A DNA stretch of 64,000 nucleotides from Streptococcus pneumoniae (GTDB lineage Bacteria > Bacillota > Bacilli > Lactobacillales > Streptococcaceae): positions 1,488,001 through 1,552,000 of the forward strand of contig NZ_LN831051.1 in the NCBI RefSeq assembly GCF_001457635.1. Reading direction: 5' to 3'. The notes under the pieces were generated by a model. That model was not told where the DNA came from and made no database searches. It was given only the letters and a program-made list of their open reading frames with translations. Position numbers and translations under genes: made by a program. Within the stretch, counting starts at the first letter, position 1; the number at the start of each line of letters is the position of its first letter. Below are positions 20,101 to 31,848 of the stretch, in pieces.

Positions 20101-21525
20101 TTGACAAGATATCAGAATTTAGTAAATGGAAAATGGAAATCATCTGAACAAGAAATTACGATTTATTCACCAATCAATCAAGAAGAATTGGGTACAGTTC
20201 CAGCCATGACTCAGACTGAAGCTGATGAGGCTATGCAAGCTGCGCGTGCAGCCCTGCCAGCATGGCGAGCTTTATCAGCAATTGAACGTGCGGCTTATTT
20301 GCATAAAACAGCAGCTATTTTAGAACGCGATAAGGAAGAAATTGGTACTATCCTTGCCAAAGAAGTAGCAAAAGGGATTAAAGCAGCAATTGGAGAAGTA
20401 GTGCGTACAGCAGACTTGATTCGTTATGCTGCTGAGGAAGGTCTCCGTATCACTGGACAAGCAATGGAAGGTGGTGGTTTTGAGGCAGCAAGTAAAAACA
20501 AACTGGCTGTTGTCCGTCGTGAACCAGTTGGTATCGTGCTAGCGATTGCTCCCTTTAATTATCCAGTTAATTTATCTGCTTCTAAAATTGCACCTGCCTT
20601 GATTGCAGGGAATGTGGTCATGTTTAAGCCACCAACACAAGGTTCCATTTCTGGACTCTTGTTGGCTAAAGCATTTGAAGAAGCAGGGATTCCGGCAGGT
20701 GTTTTCAACACCATTACAGGTCGTGGTTCAGAAATTGGGGATTATATCATTGAGCACAAAGAAGTCAACTTCATCAACTTTACAGGTTCAACTCCTATTG
20801 GAGAACGTATTGGTCGTTTAGCTGGTATGCGTCCTATCATGTTGGAACTTGGTGGGAAAGATGCAGCTCTTGTACTAGAAGATGCAGATTTGGAACATGC
20901 TGCCAAGCAAATTGTTGCGGGAGCCTTTAGCTACTCAGGACAACGTTGCACGGCCATTAAACGTGTCATTGTTCTCGAAAGTGTAGCAGATAAATTAGCT
21001 ACTTTGCTTCAGGAAGAAGTTTCTAAATTAACAGTTGGTGATCCATTTGACAATGCTGATATTACACCTGTTATTGACAATGCTTCAGCCGACTTCATTT
21101 GGGGCTTGATTGAGGATGCACAAGAAAAAGAGGCTCAGGCTCTTACACCAATCAAACGTGAGGGCAATCTCCTCTGGCCAGTGCTTTTTGACCAAGTTAC
21201 AAAAGATATGAAAGTGGCATGGGAAGAGCCATTTGGTCCTGTTTTACCAATCATTCGTGTGGCTAGTGTAGAGGAAGCTATTGCCTTTGCCAACGAATCT
21301 GAATTCGGCCTTCAATCATCAGTCTTTACAAATGATTTCAAAAAAGCCTTTGAAATTGCTGAAAAACTTGAAGTAGGTACAGTCCACATTAATAATAAAA
21401 CCCAGCGTGGTCCAGATAATTTCCCGTTCCTTGGTGTCAAAGGTTCTGGAGCTGGAGTGCAAGGGATTAAATATAGCATTGAAGCGATGACAAATGTCAA
21501 ATCCATTGTTTTTGATGTGAAATAA
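20101..21525 (+). CDS. gapN: NADP-dependent glyceraldehyde-3-phosphate dehydrogenase (non-phosphorylating)
   Basis: This 474-residue aldehyde dehydrogenase oxidises glyceraldehyde-3-phosphate directly to 3-phosphoglycerate and supplies NADPH, which streptococci need because they lack the oxidative pentose phosphate route. The N-terminus NLVNGKWKSSEQEITIYSPINQEELGTVPAM is characteristic of GapN. Active-site features are LELGGKDAALVLEDADLE (general base Glu) and SYSGQRCTAIKRV (catalytic Cys). The start is TTG at 20101, 7 nt after AGGAGG; no ATG is available near it. Confidence 0.94.
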   Translation: MTRYQNLVNGKWKSSEQEITIYSPINQEELGTVPAMTQTEADEAMQAARAALPAWRALSAIERAAYLHKTAAILERDKEEIGTILAKEVAKGIKAAIGEVVRTADLIRYAAEEGLRITGQAMEGGGFEAASKNKLAVVRREPVGIVLAIAPFNYPVNLSASKIAPALIAGNVVMFKPPTQGSISGLLLAKAFEEAGIPAGVFNTITGRGSEIGDYIIEHKEVNFINFTGSTPIGERIGRLAGMRPIMLELGGKDAALVLEDADLEHAAKQIVAGAFSYSGQRCTAIKRVIVLESVADKLATLLQEEVSKLTVGDPFDNADITPVIDNASADFIWGLIEDAQEKEAQALTPIKREGNLLWPVLFDQVTKDMKVAWEEPFGPVLPIIRVASVEEAIAFANESEFGLQSSVFTNDFKKAFEIAEKLEVGTVHINNKTQRGPDNFPFLGVKGSGAGVQGIKYSIEAMTNVKSIVFDVK

Positions 21526-21613
21526 CGTGTAAAATCAGGAAATTGTTTTCCTGGTTTTATTTTTTTGCTATAAAATAATAATAATTATAGAAAAAATACG
21601 AACTTTTTGGTAT

Positions 21614-21720
21614 TATAGTATATTGAAACTAGAATAGTACAGCTCTACTTCTAAAACATTGTTAGAAATCGATTTGACTGTCCTGATCGATTTGTCCTGT
21701 TATTATTTCATTTTACGATA
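21614..21720 (+). repeat. RUP element (first of a tandem pair)
   Basis: This 107-bp RUP starts TATAGTATATTGAAACTAGA and ends TTATTTCATTTTACGATA. It abuts the next RUP with no spacer. Confidence 0.88.
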
Positions 21721-21827
21721 TATAGTACATTGAAGTTAAAATAGTACACTTTGATTTCTAAGACATTGTTAGAAATTAGATTAAATTCCTTAATCGACTT
21801 GCGCATGTTTTATTTCATTTCACTATA
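21721..21827 (+). repeat. RUP element (second of a tandem pair)
   Basis: This 107-bp RUP starts TATAGTACATTGAAGTTAAA and ends TTTCATTTCACTATA. It has diverged from its neighbour, so it is not a recent tandem duplication. Both together fill the gapN-glgB gap, which holds no gene. Confidence 0.88.
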
Positions 21828-21964
21828 GTAGAAAAAGAAAGGCGTTTTCGCAATTTTTTGAAAAAATATTGATTTACAATTGAACGAGTAAGTGAACTTG
21901 TTGTAGATTTTCAAAATAATTAAAGAAGTATAGTAATTTACTTGAATCTTCTCTAAAAAGGTAG

Positions 21965-21992
21965 TATAATAAAAACATAGAAAACGCTTACA
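21965..21992 (+). promoter_or_regulatory. glg operon promoter with a cre-like CcpA site
   Basis: TATAAT lies at 21965-21970. AGAAAACGCTTACA at 21979-21992 fits the cre consensus TGNAARCGNWWNCA with one mismatch. It would sit across the transcription start, a place where CcpA blocks transcription. The ribosome-binding site AGGAGAAGGGG follows. Catabolite control of glycogen synthesis is inferred. Confidence 0.6.
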
Positions 21993-22007
21993 GGAGAAGG
22001 GGAGTAT

Positions 22008-23936
22008 ATGGATAATAGAGAAGCATTAAAAACCTTTATGACGGGTGAAAATTTTTATCTCCAACATTATCTAGGAGCACATAGGGAAGAACTAAATGGA
22101 GAGCATGGCTATACCTTCCGTGTTTGGGCACCTAATGCTCAGGCTGTTCACTTGGTTGGTGATTTTACCAACTGGATTGAAAATCAGATTCCAATGGTAA
22201 GAAATGATTTTGGGGTCTGGGAAGTCTTTACCAATATGGCTCAAGAAGGGCATATTTACAAATATCATGTCACACGTCAAAATGGTCATCAACTGATGAA
22301 GATTGACCCTTTTGCTGTCAGGTATGAGGCTCGTCCAGGAACAGGGGCAATCTTAACAGAGCTTCCTGAGAAGAAATGGAAGGATGGACTTTGGCTGGCA
22401 CGAAGAAAACGTTGGGGCTTTGAAGAGCGTCCTGTCAATATTTATGAAGTTCACGCTGGATCATGGAAAAGAAATTCTGATGGCAGTCCTTATAGTTTTG
22501 CCCAGCTCAAGGATGAACTCATTCCTTATCTCGTTGAAATGAACTATACTCATATTGAGTTTATGCCCTTGATGTCCCATCCTTTGGGCTTGAGTTGGGG
22601 GTATCAGCTTATGGGTTACTTCGCTTTAGAGCATGCTTATGGCAGACCAGAGGAGTTTCAAGATTTTGTCGAGGAGTGTCATACCCATAATATTGGGGTT
22701 ATTGTGGACTGGGTACCAGGTCACTTTACCATCAACGATGATGCCTTAGCCTATTATGATGGGACACCGACTTTTGAATACCAAGACCATAATAAGGCTC
22801 ATAACCATGGTTGGGGTGCCCTTAATTTTGACCTTGGAAAAAATGAAGTCCAGTCCTTCTTAATTTCTTGCATTAAGCATTGGATTGATGTCTATCATTT
22901 GGATGGTATTCGTGTGGATGCTGTTAGCAACATGCTCTATTTGGACTATGATAATGCTCCATGGACACCTAATAAAGATGGCGGAAATCTCAACTATGAA
23001 GGTTATTATTTTCTTCAACGCTTGAATGAAGTTATTAAGTTAGAATATCCAGATGTGATGATGATTGCAGAAGAAAGTTCGTCTGCGACCAAGATTACGG
23101 GAATGAAAGAGATTGGTAGTCTAGGATTTGACTACAAATGGAACATGGGCTGGATGAATGATATCCTCCGTTTCTACGAAGAAGATCCGATTTATCGTAA
23201 ATATGACTTTAACCTGGTGACTTTCAGCTTTATGTATGTTTTCAAGGAGAATTATCTCTTGCCATTCTCGCACGATGAAGTGGTTCATGGCAAGAAGAGT
23301 ATGATGCATAAGATGTGGGGAGATCGTTACAATCAATTCGCAGGCTTGCGCAATCTCTATACGTACCAAATTTGTCACCCTGGTAAGAAATTGCTCTTCA
23401 TGGGTAGCGAATACGGTCAATTCCTAGAATGGAAATCTGAAGAACAGTTGGAATGGTCTAACCTAGAAGACCCAATGAATGCTAAGATGAAGTATTTCGC
23501 TTCTCAGCTAAACCAGTTTTACAAAGATCATCGCTGTCTGTGGGAAATTGATACCAGCTATGATGGTATTGAAATCATTGATGCGGATAATCGAGACCAG
23601 AGTGTTCTTTCCTTTATTCGTAAGGGTAAAAAGGGAGAAATGTTAGTCTGTATCTTTAATATGGTACCTGTTGAGCGGAAAGATTTTACAATCGGACTAC
23701 CCGTTGCAGGAATTTACGAAGAAGTATGGAATACTGAGTTGGAAGAGTGGGGAGGCGTTTGGAAAGAACATAATCAAACTGTTCAAACGCAAGAAGGACT
23801 ATGGAAAGATTATGAGCAGACCTTAACCTTTACTCTACCGGCTATGGGAGCAAGTGTATGGAAAATCAAACGTCGCTTGAAATCTACTAAAACCGTCACA
23901 AATAAAAACCAAAAAGGAGTAGAAAATGAAAAATGA
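22008..23936 (+). CDS. glgB: 1,4-alpha-glucan branching enzyme
   Basis: The 642-residue GlgB introduces alpha-1,6 branches into glycogen. An N-terminal CBM48 domain ([24 protein letters not shown]) precedes the GH13 barrel with VDWVPGHF (about 233), [11 protein letters not shown] containing the nucleophile Asp (about 300), AEESS with the acid Glu (about 354) and [10 protein letters not shown] (about 420). The C-terminal tail is lysine-rich. It is the first gene of glgBCDA and overlaps glgC by 11 bp. Confidence 0.96.
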   Translation: MDNREALKTFMTGENFYLQHYLGAHREELNGEHGYTFRVWAPNAQAVHLVGDFTNWIENQIPMVRNDFGVWEVFTNMAQEGHIYKYHVTRQNGHQLMKIDPFAVRYEARPGTGAILTELPEKKWKDGLWLARRKRWGFEERPVNIYEVHAGSWKRNSDGSPYSFAQLKDELIPYLVEMNYTHIEFMPLMSHPLGLSWGYQLMGYFALEHAYGRPEEFQDFVEECHTHNIGVIVDWVPGHFTINDDALAYYDGTPTFEYQDHNKAHNHGWGALNFDLGKNEVQSFLISCIKHWIDVYHLDGIRVDAVSNMLYLDYDNAPWTPNKDGGNLNYEGYYFLQRLNEVIKLEYPDVMMIAEESSSATKITGMKEIGSLGFDYKWNMGWMNDILRFYEEDPIYRKYDFNLVTFSFMYVFKENYLLPFSHDEVVHGKKSMMHKMWGDRYNQFAGLRNLYTYQICHPGKKLLFMGSEYGQFLEWKSEEQLEWSNLEDPMNAKMKYFASQLNQFYKDHRCLWEIDTSYDGIEIIDADNRDQSVLSFIRKGKKGEMLVCIFNMVPVERKDFTIGLPVAGIYEEVWNTELEEWGGVWKEHNQTVQTQEGLWKDYEQTLTFTLPAMGASVWKIKRRLKSTKTVTNKNQKGVENEK

Positions 23937-25068
23937 AATGTTAGCTTTGATTCTTGCTGGTGGGCAAGGAACTCGTCTCGGTAAACTCACTCAAAGCATC
24001 GCAAAACCAGCTGTGCAATTTGGTGGGCGCTACCGTATCATTGACTTTGCCCTATCAAACTGTGCCAACTCAGGGATTCATAATGTTGGGGTCGTTACAC
24101 AGTATCAACCACTTGCTCTCAACAACCATATTGGGAATGGTTCAAGCTGGGGACTAGACGGTATTAATTCAGGTGTCTCTATTCTTCAACCTTATTCTGC
24201 AAGTGAAGGAAATCGTTGGTTTGAGGGGACTAGTCACGCTATTTACCAAAATATCGACTATATCGACAGTGTCAATCCTGAGTATGTCTTGATTTTGTCT
24301 GGGGACCACATCTACAAAATGGACTATGATGATATGCTCCAGTCTCATAAGGATAATAATGCCAGCTTGACAGTAGCAGTTTTAGACGTCCCTCTTAAAG
24401 AAGCAAGCCGTTTTGGTATCATGAACACAGATGCTAACAATCGTATTGTTGAATTTGAAGAAAAACCAGCTCAACCTAAATCTACAAAAGCTTCTATGGG
24501 AATCTACATTTTTGATTGGCAACGCCTTCGTAATATGTTAGTCGCTGCTGAAAAGAGCAAGGTTGGCATGTCAGACTTTGGTAAAAATGTCATTCCAAAT
24601 TACCTTGAGTCAGGTGAAAGTGTTTATGCTTATGAATTTAGTGGTTATTGGAAAGATGTTGGTACTATTGAGTCACTTTGGGAAGCGAACATGGAGTATA
24701 TTTCTCCAGAAAATGCCTTGGATAGTCGTAACCGTCAATGGAAGATTTACTCAAGAAACTTGATTTCACCACCAAACTTCCTCGGGGCAAATGCTCATGT
24801 GGAAGACTCATTAGTTGTAGACGGATGTTTCGTTGATGGAACTGTTAAACATTCTATCCTTTCAACAGGCGCGCAAGTTCGCGAAGGAGCGGAAGTCCTT
24901 GATTCAGTTATCATGAGTGGAGCTATCATTGGTCAAGGAGCTAAGATTAAACGTGCCATTATTGGTGAAGGTGCGATTATTTCTGACGGTGTCGAAATTG
25001 ATGGAACAGATGAAGTACAAGTTGTAGGATATAATGAAGTAGTGGGGGTAGCAACAGATGAAGATTGA
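23926..25068 (+). CDS. glgC: Glucose-1-phosphate adenylyltransferase, catalytic subunit
   Basis: This 380-residue enzyme makes ADP-glucose, the donor for glycogen synthesis. It carries the nucleotidyltransferase motif [15 protein letters not shown] (about 8-22), [32 protein letters not shown], the sugar-phosphate site [20 protein letters not shown] and [15 protein letters not shown]. The C-terminal left-handed beta-helix follows. It overlaps glgD by 11 bp. The GlgC/GlgD pair is typical of Firmicutes; GlgC is the active partner. Confidence 0.96.
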   Translation: MKNEMLALILAGGQGTRLGKLTQSIAKPAVQFGGRYRIIDFALSNCANSGIHNVGVVTQYQPLALNNHIGNGSSWGLDGINSGVSILQPYSASEGNRWFEGTSHAIYQNIDYIDSVNPEYVLILSGDHIYKMDYDDMLQSHKDNNASLTVAVLDVPLKEASRFGIMNTDANNRIVEFEEKPAQPKSTKASMGIYIFDWQRLRNMLVAAEKSKVGMSDFGKNVIPNYLESGESVYAYEFSGYWKDVGTIESLWEANMEYISPENALDSRNRQWKIYSRNLISPPNFLGANAHVEDSLVVDGCFVDGTVKHSILSTGAQVREGAEVLDSVIMSGAIIGQGAKIKRAIIGEGAIISDGVEIDGTDEVQVVGYNEVVGVATDED

Positions 25069-26196
25069 TAAATATTCTGCCATTTTAGGAAATACAGTTG
25101 GTTTTCACAATATGTCGACATTGACGGACCACCGTCCAGTAGCAAGTTTGCCATTTGGTGGGAAATATCGTTTGATTGACTTCCCACTTTCAAGCCTTGC
25201 TAATGCAGGTGTTCGTAGTGTCTTTGGTATTTTCCAGCAGGATAATATCAGCTCAGTATTTGACCATATTCGTTCAGGACGCGAGTGGGGCTTATCAACC
25301 CTTCTTAGCCATTACTATCTAGGAATTTACAATACCCGTGTAGAAAGTAGTACAGTTGGAAAAGAATACTACCAACAGCTTCTTACTTATTTGAAACGTT
25401 CTGGCTCAAACCAAACGGTTGCCCTCAACTGCGATGTTCTTATTAACATTGATTTGAACCAAGTTTTCCACCTACATAGTACAACAAAAGAGCCTATCAC
25501 TGTAGTTTATAAAAAACTAGCTAAGAAAGATATTTCAGAAGTAATGCAATCTTGGATGTAGATGAAACAGACCATGTTCTTTCTCATAAACTCTTTGATA
25601 GCAAGTCAACAGCTGAAACGTTCAATATGTCTACAGATATCTTTGTCGTTGATACACCTTGGTTGATTGAACACTTGGAAGAAGAAGCTAAAAAAGAACA
25701 TCCAGAGAAATTGCGCTATGTTTTACGGGATTTGGCTGTAAAAGAGGGAGCTTTCGCCTACGAGTACACGGGCTATCTAGCCAATATTCACTCTGTTAAA
25801 TCTTATTATCAAGCGAATATCGATATGCTTGAATCACAAAAATTCTATTCTCTTTTCTCACCAAACCAAAAGATTTATACAAAGGTCAAAAACGAAGAGC
25901 CAACTTACTATGCTAATACATCTAAGGTAAGCACTTCTCAGTTTGCCTCTGGTAGTATTATTGAAGGTCAAGTAGCTAATTCTGTTCTATCACGTAATAT
26001 TCATGTCCATAAGGATAGCTTGGTTAAAGATAGCCTGCTATTCCCTCGTGTTGTTATTGGAGAAGGGGCTCAGGTCGAATATGCTATCTTGGACAAAGGG
26101 GTTGAAGTTGAGCCTGGTGTTGTGATTCGAGGAACTGCAGAACATCCAGTTGTGGTTAAGAAAGGTGCTAAAGTAACAGAGGATATTCATTCATGA
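25058..26196 (+). pseudogene. glgD: GlgD, glucose-1-phosphate adenylyltransferase regulatory subunit, single-base frameshift
   Basis: The first part (25058-25561) reads [19 protein letters not shown] to AKKDISEVMQSWM and stops. The second part (25552-26196) continues with LDVDETDHVLSHKLF in another frame. At 25541-25548 the bases GTAATGCA give the break; GTAAATGCA would restore EVNAILDVDE and a 379-residue protein of normal length. One A is therefore missing from an A3 run. Both halves are otherwise well preserved, so the lesion is recent or a sequencing error. GlgD modulates GlgC and is not always required. Confidence 0.9.
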
Positions 26197-27626
26197 AAAT
26201 TTTATTTGTAGCAGCAGAGGGTGCACCCTTTTCAAAAACAGGTGGTTTGGGAGACGTCATTGGCGCTCTTCCAAAATCACTGGTAAAAGCTGGGCACGAA
26301 GTTGCAGTGATTTTACCCTACTATGATATGGTAGAGGCTAAATTTGGAAGTCAGATTGAAGATGTGCTTCATTTTGAGGTGAGCGTTGGTTGGCGCAGAC
26401 AGTATTGTGGAATTAAGAAAACAGTATTAAATGGTGTAACCTTCTACTTTATTGACAATCAATATTATTTCTTCCGTGGTCATGTTTACGGTGATTTTGA
26501 TGACGGAGAACGCTTTGCCTTTTTCCAACTGGCTGCCATTGAGGCTATGGAAAGGATTGACTTTATTCCTGATCTTCTCCATGTTCATGACTACCATACA
26601 GCTATGATTCCTTTCTTGTTGAAGGAAAAATACCGTTGGATTCAAGCCTATGAGGACATTGAAACAGTTTTAACCATTCATAATTTAGAATTCCAAGGAC
26701 AATTTTCAGAAGGAATGTTGGGTGATTTGTTTGGAGTTGGCTTTGAACGTTACGCTGATGGCACCCTTCGATGGAACAACTGTCTGAACTGGATGAAGGC
26801 AGGTATTCTCTATGCGAACCGTGTTTCAACTGTTTCACCTAGCTATGCTCATGAAATTATGACTAGTCAGTTTGGATGTAATTTGGATCAGATTCTTAAA
26901 ATGGAGTCTGGTAAAGTATCTGGTATCGTGAATGGGATTGATGCTGATCTTTATAATCCTCAGACGGATGCTCTTTTAGACTATCATTTCAATCAGGAAG
27001 ATTTGTCTGGGAAAGCCAAAAATAAGGCAAAATTGCAAGAAAGAGTTGGCTTGCCTGTTAGAGCAGACGTTCCACTGGTGGGAATTGTTTCTCGTTTGAC
27101 ACGTCAAAAAGGTTTTGATGTGGTGGTCGAAAGTCTTCACCATATCTTGCAAGAAGATGTTCAGATTGTTCTTTTGGGAACTGGCGATCCAGCCTTTGAA
27201 GGAGCTTTCTCATGGTTTGCTCAGATTTACCCAGACAAGCTATCAACAAATATCACTTTTGATGTCAAACTTGCTCAGGAAATCTACGCTGCTTGTGACC
27301 TCTTCCTCATGCCAAGTCGTTTTGAACCGTGTGGCTTGTCTCAAATGATGGCTATGCGTTATGGAACCTTGCCATTGGTCCATGAAGTTGGAGGCTTGCG
27401 AGATACAGTTCGCGCTTTCAATCCAATCGAAGGAAGCGGTACTGGCTTTAGCTTTGACAATCTATCTCCTTATTGGTTAAATTGGACTTTCCAAACAGCA
27501 TTGGACTTGTATAGAAACCATCCAGACATTTGGAGAAACCTACAAAAACAAGCTATGGAGAGTGACTTCTCATGGGATACAGCCTGCAAGTCATACCTTG
27601 ACTTGTACCATAGTTTAGTTAATTAA
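26193..27626 (+). CDS. glgA: Glycogen synthase (ADP-glucose type)
   Basis: The 477-residue GT5 enzyme elongates glycogen from ADP-glucose. Motifs are [15 protein letters not shown] (about 14-28, KxGGL for ADP-glucose), [24 protein letters not shown] and the nucleotide-sugar site [19 protein letters not shown]. It overlaps the end of glgD (ATGA) and closes the operon before a terminator. Confidence 0.96.
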   Translation: MKILFVAAEGAPFSKTGGLGDVIGALPKSLVKAGHEVAVILPYYDMVEAKFGSQIEDVLHFEVSVGWRRQYCGIKKTVLNGVTFYFIDNQYYFFRGHVYGDFDDGERFAFFQLAAIEAMERIDFIPDLLHVHDYHTAMIPFLLKEKYRWIQAYEDIETVLTIHNLEFQGQFSEGMLGDLFGVGFERYADGTLRWNNCLNWMKAGILYANRVSTVSPSYAHEIMTSQFGCNLDQILKMESGKVSGIVNGIDADLYNPQTDALLDYHFNQEDLSGKAKNKAKLQERVGLPVRADVPLVGIVSRLTRQKGFDVVVESLHHILQEDVQIVLLGTGDPAFEGAFSWFAQIYPDKLSTNITFDVKLAQEIYAACDLFLMPSRFEPCGLSQMMAMRYGTLPLVHEVGGLRDTVRAFNPIEGSGTGFSFDNLSPYWLNWTFQTALDLYRNHPDIWRNLQKQAMESDFSWDTACKSYLDLYHSLVN

Positions 27627-27631
27627 TAGAT

Positions 27632-27663
27632 AAAATCGTATGATGACTTCATACGATTTTTAG
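27632..27663 (+). terminator. Terminator of the glg operon
   Basis: AAAATCGTATGA (27632-27643) pairs with TCATACGATTTT (27649-27660) around a 5-nt loop, followed by a short T run. Confidence 0.8.
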
Positions 27664-27684
27664 GCTGTTTAGAGAGGAGAACTG

Positions 27685-28330
27685 ATGTCTCAAGTAAAAG
27701 GCTTGTGTGTTTTGGATGTAGATGGAACCTTAATCCTAGAAGAAGTGATTGATCTTTTAGGGAGAGAGGCAGGTCATGAGGCGGAAATTTCGCAGATTAC
27801 AAGTCGAGCAATGCGAGGAGAGTTGGTCTTTGAAAGCAGTTTAAGAAAAAGAGTGTCCTTGTTGGAAGGTCTTCCTATTTTGGTCTTTGATAACGTCTTC
27901 AACTCAATTCATCTATCGCTAAATGTCCCAGAGTTCATCTCTATTCTCCAAAAGAATGGCATCCTAGTTGGTCTGGTGTCTGGTGGATTTACACCAATAG
28001 TTGGAGAGATTAGCAAAATCCCTTGGTATTGCCTATTTCACTGCCAACCAGCTTGAAGTCAAAGAAGGTCTTTTAACAGGAAAATTAGTTGGACAAATTA
28101 TAAGTCCCCAGGTCAAAAAAGAAACTCTGGAAAAATGGAGAAAGAAACTAAAACTTTCTAAAGAAAGAACGGTGGCAATCGGTGATGGGGTCAATAATCT
28201 ATTAATGTTGAAGTCGGCGGAGTGAGGAATCGCCTTTTGTTCCAAAGAAATGCTCAAAAAAGAAATACCACATCATGTTGACAAGAGGGATTTTTTAGAA
28301 GTTCTTCCTTTGATTGACTGTTTAGAATGA
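27685..28330 (+). pseudogene. Phosphoserine phosphatase-like HAD protein, frameshifted and with an internal stop
   Basis: The N-terminal part (from 27685) has the HAD nucleophile motif VLDVDGTLI and LVSGGFTPIVGEI. The frame is then shifted near 28005: ERLAKSLGIAYFTANQLEVKEGLLTGK lies in another frame up to 28225. This second part has GDGVNNLLML, where GDGxND is expected, and then meets an in-frame TGA (28223-28225). Reading past it gives [34 protein letters not shown] and ends at 28330. Two independent lesions, and N in place of D in the last motif, show a decayed serB-type gene. The start is ATG 27685 behind AGAGGAG. Confidence 0.85.
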
Positions 28331-28338
28331 GGGAAAAT

Positions 28339-29454
28339 ATGAAGATTGTAATTGCACCGGATTCGTTTAAGGAAAGCTTGACAGCTCAACAGGTAGCTGA
28401 AGCAATAAAAAGAGGCTTCCAACAATCGATAGCAGATGTAGAATGTCTCCTCTGCCCTGTTGGTGATGGGGGAGAAGGTACTGTAGATGCTATCCGACAT
28501 TCTCTTGACCTAAAAGAAAAATGGATCCAAGTGACAGACCCTTCTGGACAAAAAGAAGCCATGCGCTATTTTCAAAAAGGGGAACTGGCACTATTTGAAG
28601 TAGCTGACTTGGTTGGTCTTGGAAAAATTCCGCTAGAGAAACGAAATCCACTTCAAATCCAAACTTGTGGTATTGGAGAGTTGATTCTCCATCTCATTTC
28701 TAAAGGGATTAAAGATATTTATATCGGTGTTGGTGGCACGGCCAGTAATGATGGAGGACTGGGGATTGCTGCTGGTTTAGGTTATCAATTTTATGATAGG
28801 GATGGAAATGTCTTGCCTGCTTCCGATCAATCCTTATTAAACTTAGCTTCTGTTTCAACAGAAAATTGCTATAAAATTCCTGAAGGTGTTCAAATTCATA
28901 TTCTAGCAGATGTCGTGAGTCCCTTATGTGGTCATCAAGGTGCGACTTACACTTTTGGCAATCAAAAAGGTCTACATCCGACTATGTTTGCAGTCGTAGA
29001 TCAGGCGATCCAAGATTTTTATGAAAAATTCTCACCTGCAACATTAGAAATTAAAGGAGCAGGAGCAGGTGGAGGCCTTGCTGGTGGTTTGTGTGCCTTT
29101 GCTCAGGCAAGTATCGTGTCTGGAATTGATACCTGCTTGGACTTAATCAACTTTGATAAGAAAGTTTCAGATGCTGACTTGGTTGTTGTTGGAGAAGGAA
29201 GACTTGATAGTCAAAGCTTTGCTGGGAAAGCGCCTATAGGTGTTGCAAAAAGAACCCCTGTTGGAGTTCCTGTTATTGCTATTTGCGGTAGTCTTGCTGA
29301 AGATTTACCTCCCCTACCATTTGAAAATATCCAAGCTGTCTTTTCTATTTTGGAGAAAAGTGAACCTTTAGAAGATAGTTTGAAAAATGCCAGTCTCTAT
29401 CTGGAGCGCACGGCTGCCAATATTGGGCACTTATTAAATATGTGCAAGATTTAG
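28339..29454 (+). CDS. glxK: Glycerate kinase
   Basis: The 371-residue protein is a GarK/GlxK-family kinase that phosphorylates glycerate. It has [20 protein letters not shown] at the start, [11 protein letters not shown] (about 45-55), [15 protein letters not shown] (about 130-144), [16 protein letters not shown] and [19 protein letters not shown] prefer ATG 28339 behind GAGGGA; an ATG 12 bp upstream (28327) overlaps the end of the broken serB. The stop overlaps that of the convergent yueI by 4 bp. Confidence 0.92.
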   Translation: MKIVIAPDSFKESLTAQQVAEAIKRGFQQSIADVECLLCPVGDGGEGTVDAIRHSLDLKEKWIQVTDPSGQKEAMRYFQKGELALFEVADLVGLGKIPLEKRNPLQIQTCGIGELILHLISKGIKDIYIGVGGTASNDGGLGIAAGLGYQFYDRDGNVLPASDQSLLNLASVSTENCYKIPEGVQIHILADVVSPLCGHQGATYTFGNQKGLHPTMFAVVDQAIQDFYEKFSPATLEIKGAGAGGGLAGGLCAFAQASIVSGIDTCLDLINFDKKVSDADLVVVGEGRLDSQSFAGKAPIGVAKRTPVGVPVIAICGSLAEDLPPLPFENIQAVFSILEKSEPLEDSLKNASLYLERTAANIGHLLNMCKI

Positions 29455-29897
29455 CTAAACCATTTCTTCCATAAGGATGTTTTGGCTGGTTCTTCCTTTT
29501 TAACTTCCCAAAGTTTTGGAAAAGCAAGTCGAAGGTCTTTTTCTTCTACTTGAACTGGTGCATTGCTATGAATAACCAGGCCCAAAGGAGAAGTAATATG
29601 CTCTTCAGATACTATGGTGGCTTGACTATCAGTTTCTTTTGCTTCTTTTAAGTAGAAAACTTGCTTATCAAATTCGATAGTTGGTGAAATCTTCACAAAT
29701 AGTGGCTCTGCTTTTTCCTGAAGGTTTTCTAAAATAAATAAAAAGCCTTTTTCTAACTGAGGGCTATTTGCTGTGTCAATATCTACATATCCAAGAACTC
29801 TTTCCTCAAAAGTACCAAGATAGCGTCTTTGCTCATCCGGATTTATTTTTAACCCACCATGAGCTTTTTCAAGTAATTGTTTTGATAAATCTGTCAT
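29451..29897 (-). CDS. YueI family protein (DUF1694)
   Basis: The 148-residue protein has the family core [27 protein letters not shown] near the N-terminus and [20 protein letters not shown] later. The function of YueI is unknown. The C-terminal tail ([10 protein letters not shown]) is basic and aromatic. The ATG follows an extended -10 by 6 nt, so the mRNA is probably leaderless. It converges on and overlaps the end of glxK. Confidence 0.85.
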   Translation of the reverse strand: MTDLSKQLLEKAHGGLKINPDEQRRYLGTFEERVLGYVDIDTANSPQLEKGFLFILENLQEKAEPLFVKISPTIEFDKQVFYLKEAKETDSQATIVSEEHITSPLGLVIHSNAPVQVEEKDLRLAFPKLWEVKKEEPAKTSLWKKWFS

Positions 29898-29903
29898 GAA
29901 AAC

Positions 29904-29912
29904 AGTATATCA
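29904..29912 (-). promoter_or_regulatory. Extended -10 (TGATATACT) of yueI, 6 nt before the ATG
   Basis: On the minus strand TGATATACT (29912 to 29904) is followed by GTTTTC and ATG at 29897. No Shine-Dalgarno sequence is present. It is the fourth gene of the window with this exact geometry. Confidence 0.6.
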
Positions 29913-30057
29913 TAAAAGTTAGAATAAAACAGACAAAAGAAAGCGATTACTTTATAAAGTTAAGGAAAAGTTGCACAAAGATAACGTTTTTTCTTGAAAA
30001 AGGAGGGGTTTTAAGGTATTATAGAGGTGTAAAAAATTTAACTCATAAGGAGAGTAA

Positions 30058-31362
<1,305 letters not shown>

Positions 31363-31365
<3 letters not shown>

Positions 31366-31471
31366 AATAGTTCAGTGAACTATTTTATCCCGAACCATGA
31401 AATTCAAAAGTTCGGCCGTTGATTTAACAACGTTTCTAGCCCCTCGGATTTTATCCGAAGGGCTATTTTTG
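31363..31471 (+). terminator. eno 3' region: stop-proximal hairpin, conserved block, terminator
   Basis: A hairpin AATAGTTCAGTGAACTATT begins at the stop codon and is followed by TTATCCCGAACC and TGAAAT, as after rpmA. The final terminator is AGCCCCTCGGAT / ATCCGAAGGGCT at 31438-31464 with a T run. Confidence 0.8.
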
Positions 31472-31502
31472 TATTTAGAGGACAAAAAAGGGACAAAACT
31501 TT

Positions 31503-31838
31503 TTAAAAAATCTTTTTCATAACTTTATCCAGTACATTGATTGCTTCATCTTTCATGTTCTTTGTGACGTGGGTGTAGATGGAAGTAGTGACTTCAGAGT
31601 CGGAATGACCAACCCTGTCCGTGATTGTTTTTAAAGGAATTTTATTTTCTGATAAGATGCTAATAGTGGTGTGTCTGAAGATGTGAGGGGACAGATGTTT
31701 GGGAATTGGTTTTTTAAGGCGTTCGTTTGCTCGCTGGAGAGACTTGCTCAAGATAGAACTATGAACTGGTTTTCCTGTATTGGTAACAAAAATACGGTCG
31801 CTTTTGTGCCAATTCTTATCGGTTGTTTCGCTTAGACA
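31503..31838 (-). pseudogene. C-terminal fragment of a phage-type tyrosine integrase
   Basis: The minus-strand frame reads CLSETTDKNWHKSDRIFVTN, then LSPHIFRHTTISILSENKI (HxxR) and GHSDSEVTTSIYTHVTKN with the Tyr nucleophile. These are the last 110 or so residues of an integrase catalytic domain. The N-terminal side is cut off by the IS630 relic, so the open frame upstream of 31838 is IS sequence. It lies directly behind eno, a likely attachment region of a lost prophage or island. Confidence 0.85.
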
Positions 31839-31848
31839 ATTTATATAG

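Noticed and set aside
23926-26196. Overlaps between glgB, glgC, glgD and glgA as a sign of damage
   Set aside because: Overlaps of 4-11 bp are normal translational coupling in this operon; only the internal glgD frameshift is abnormal.
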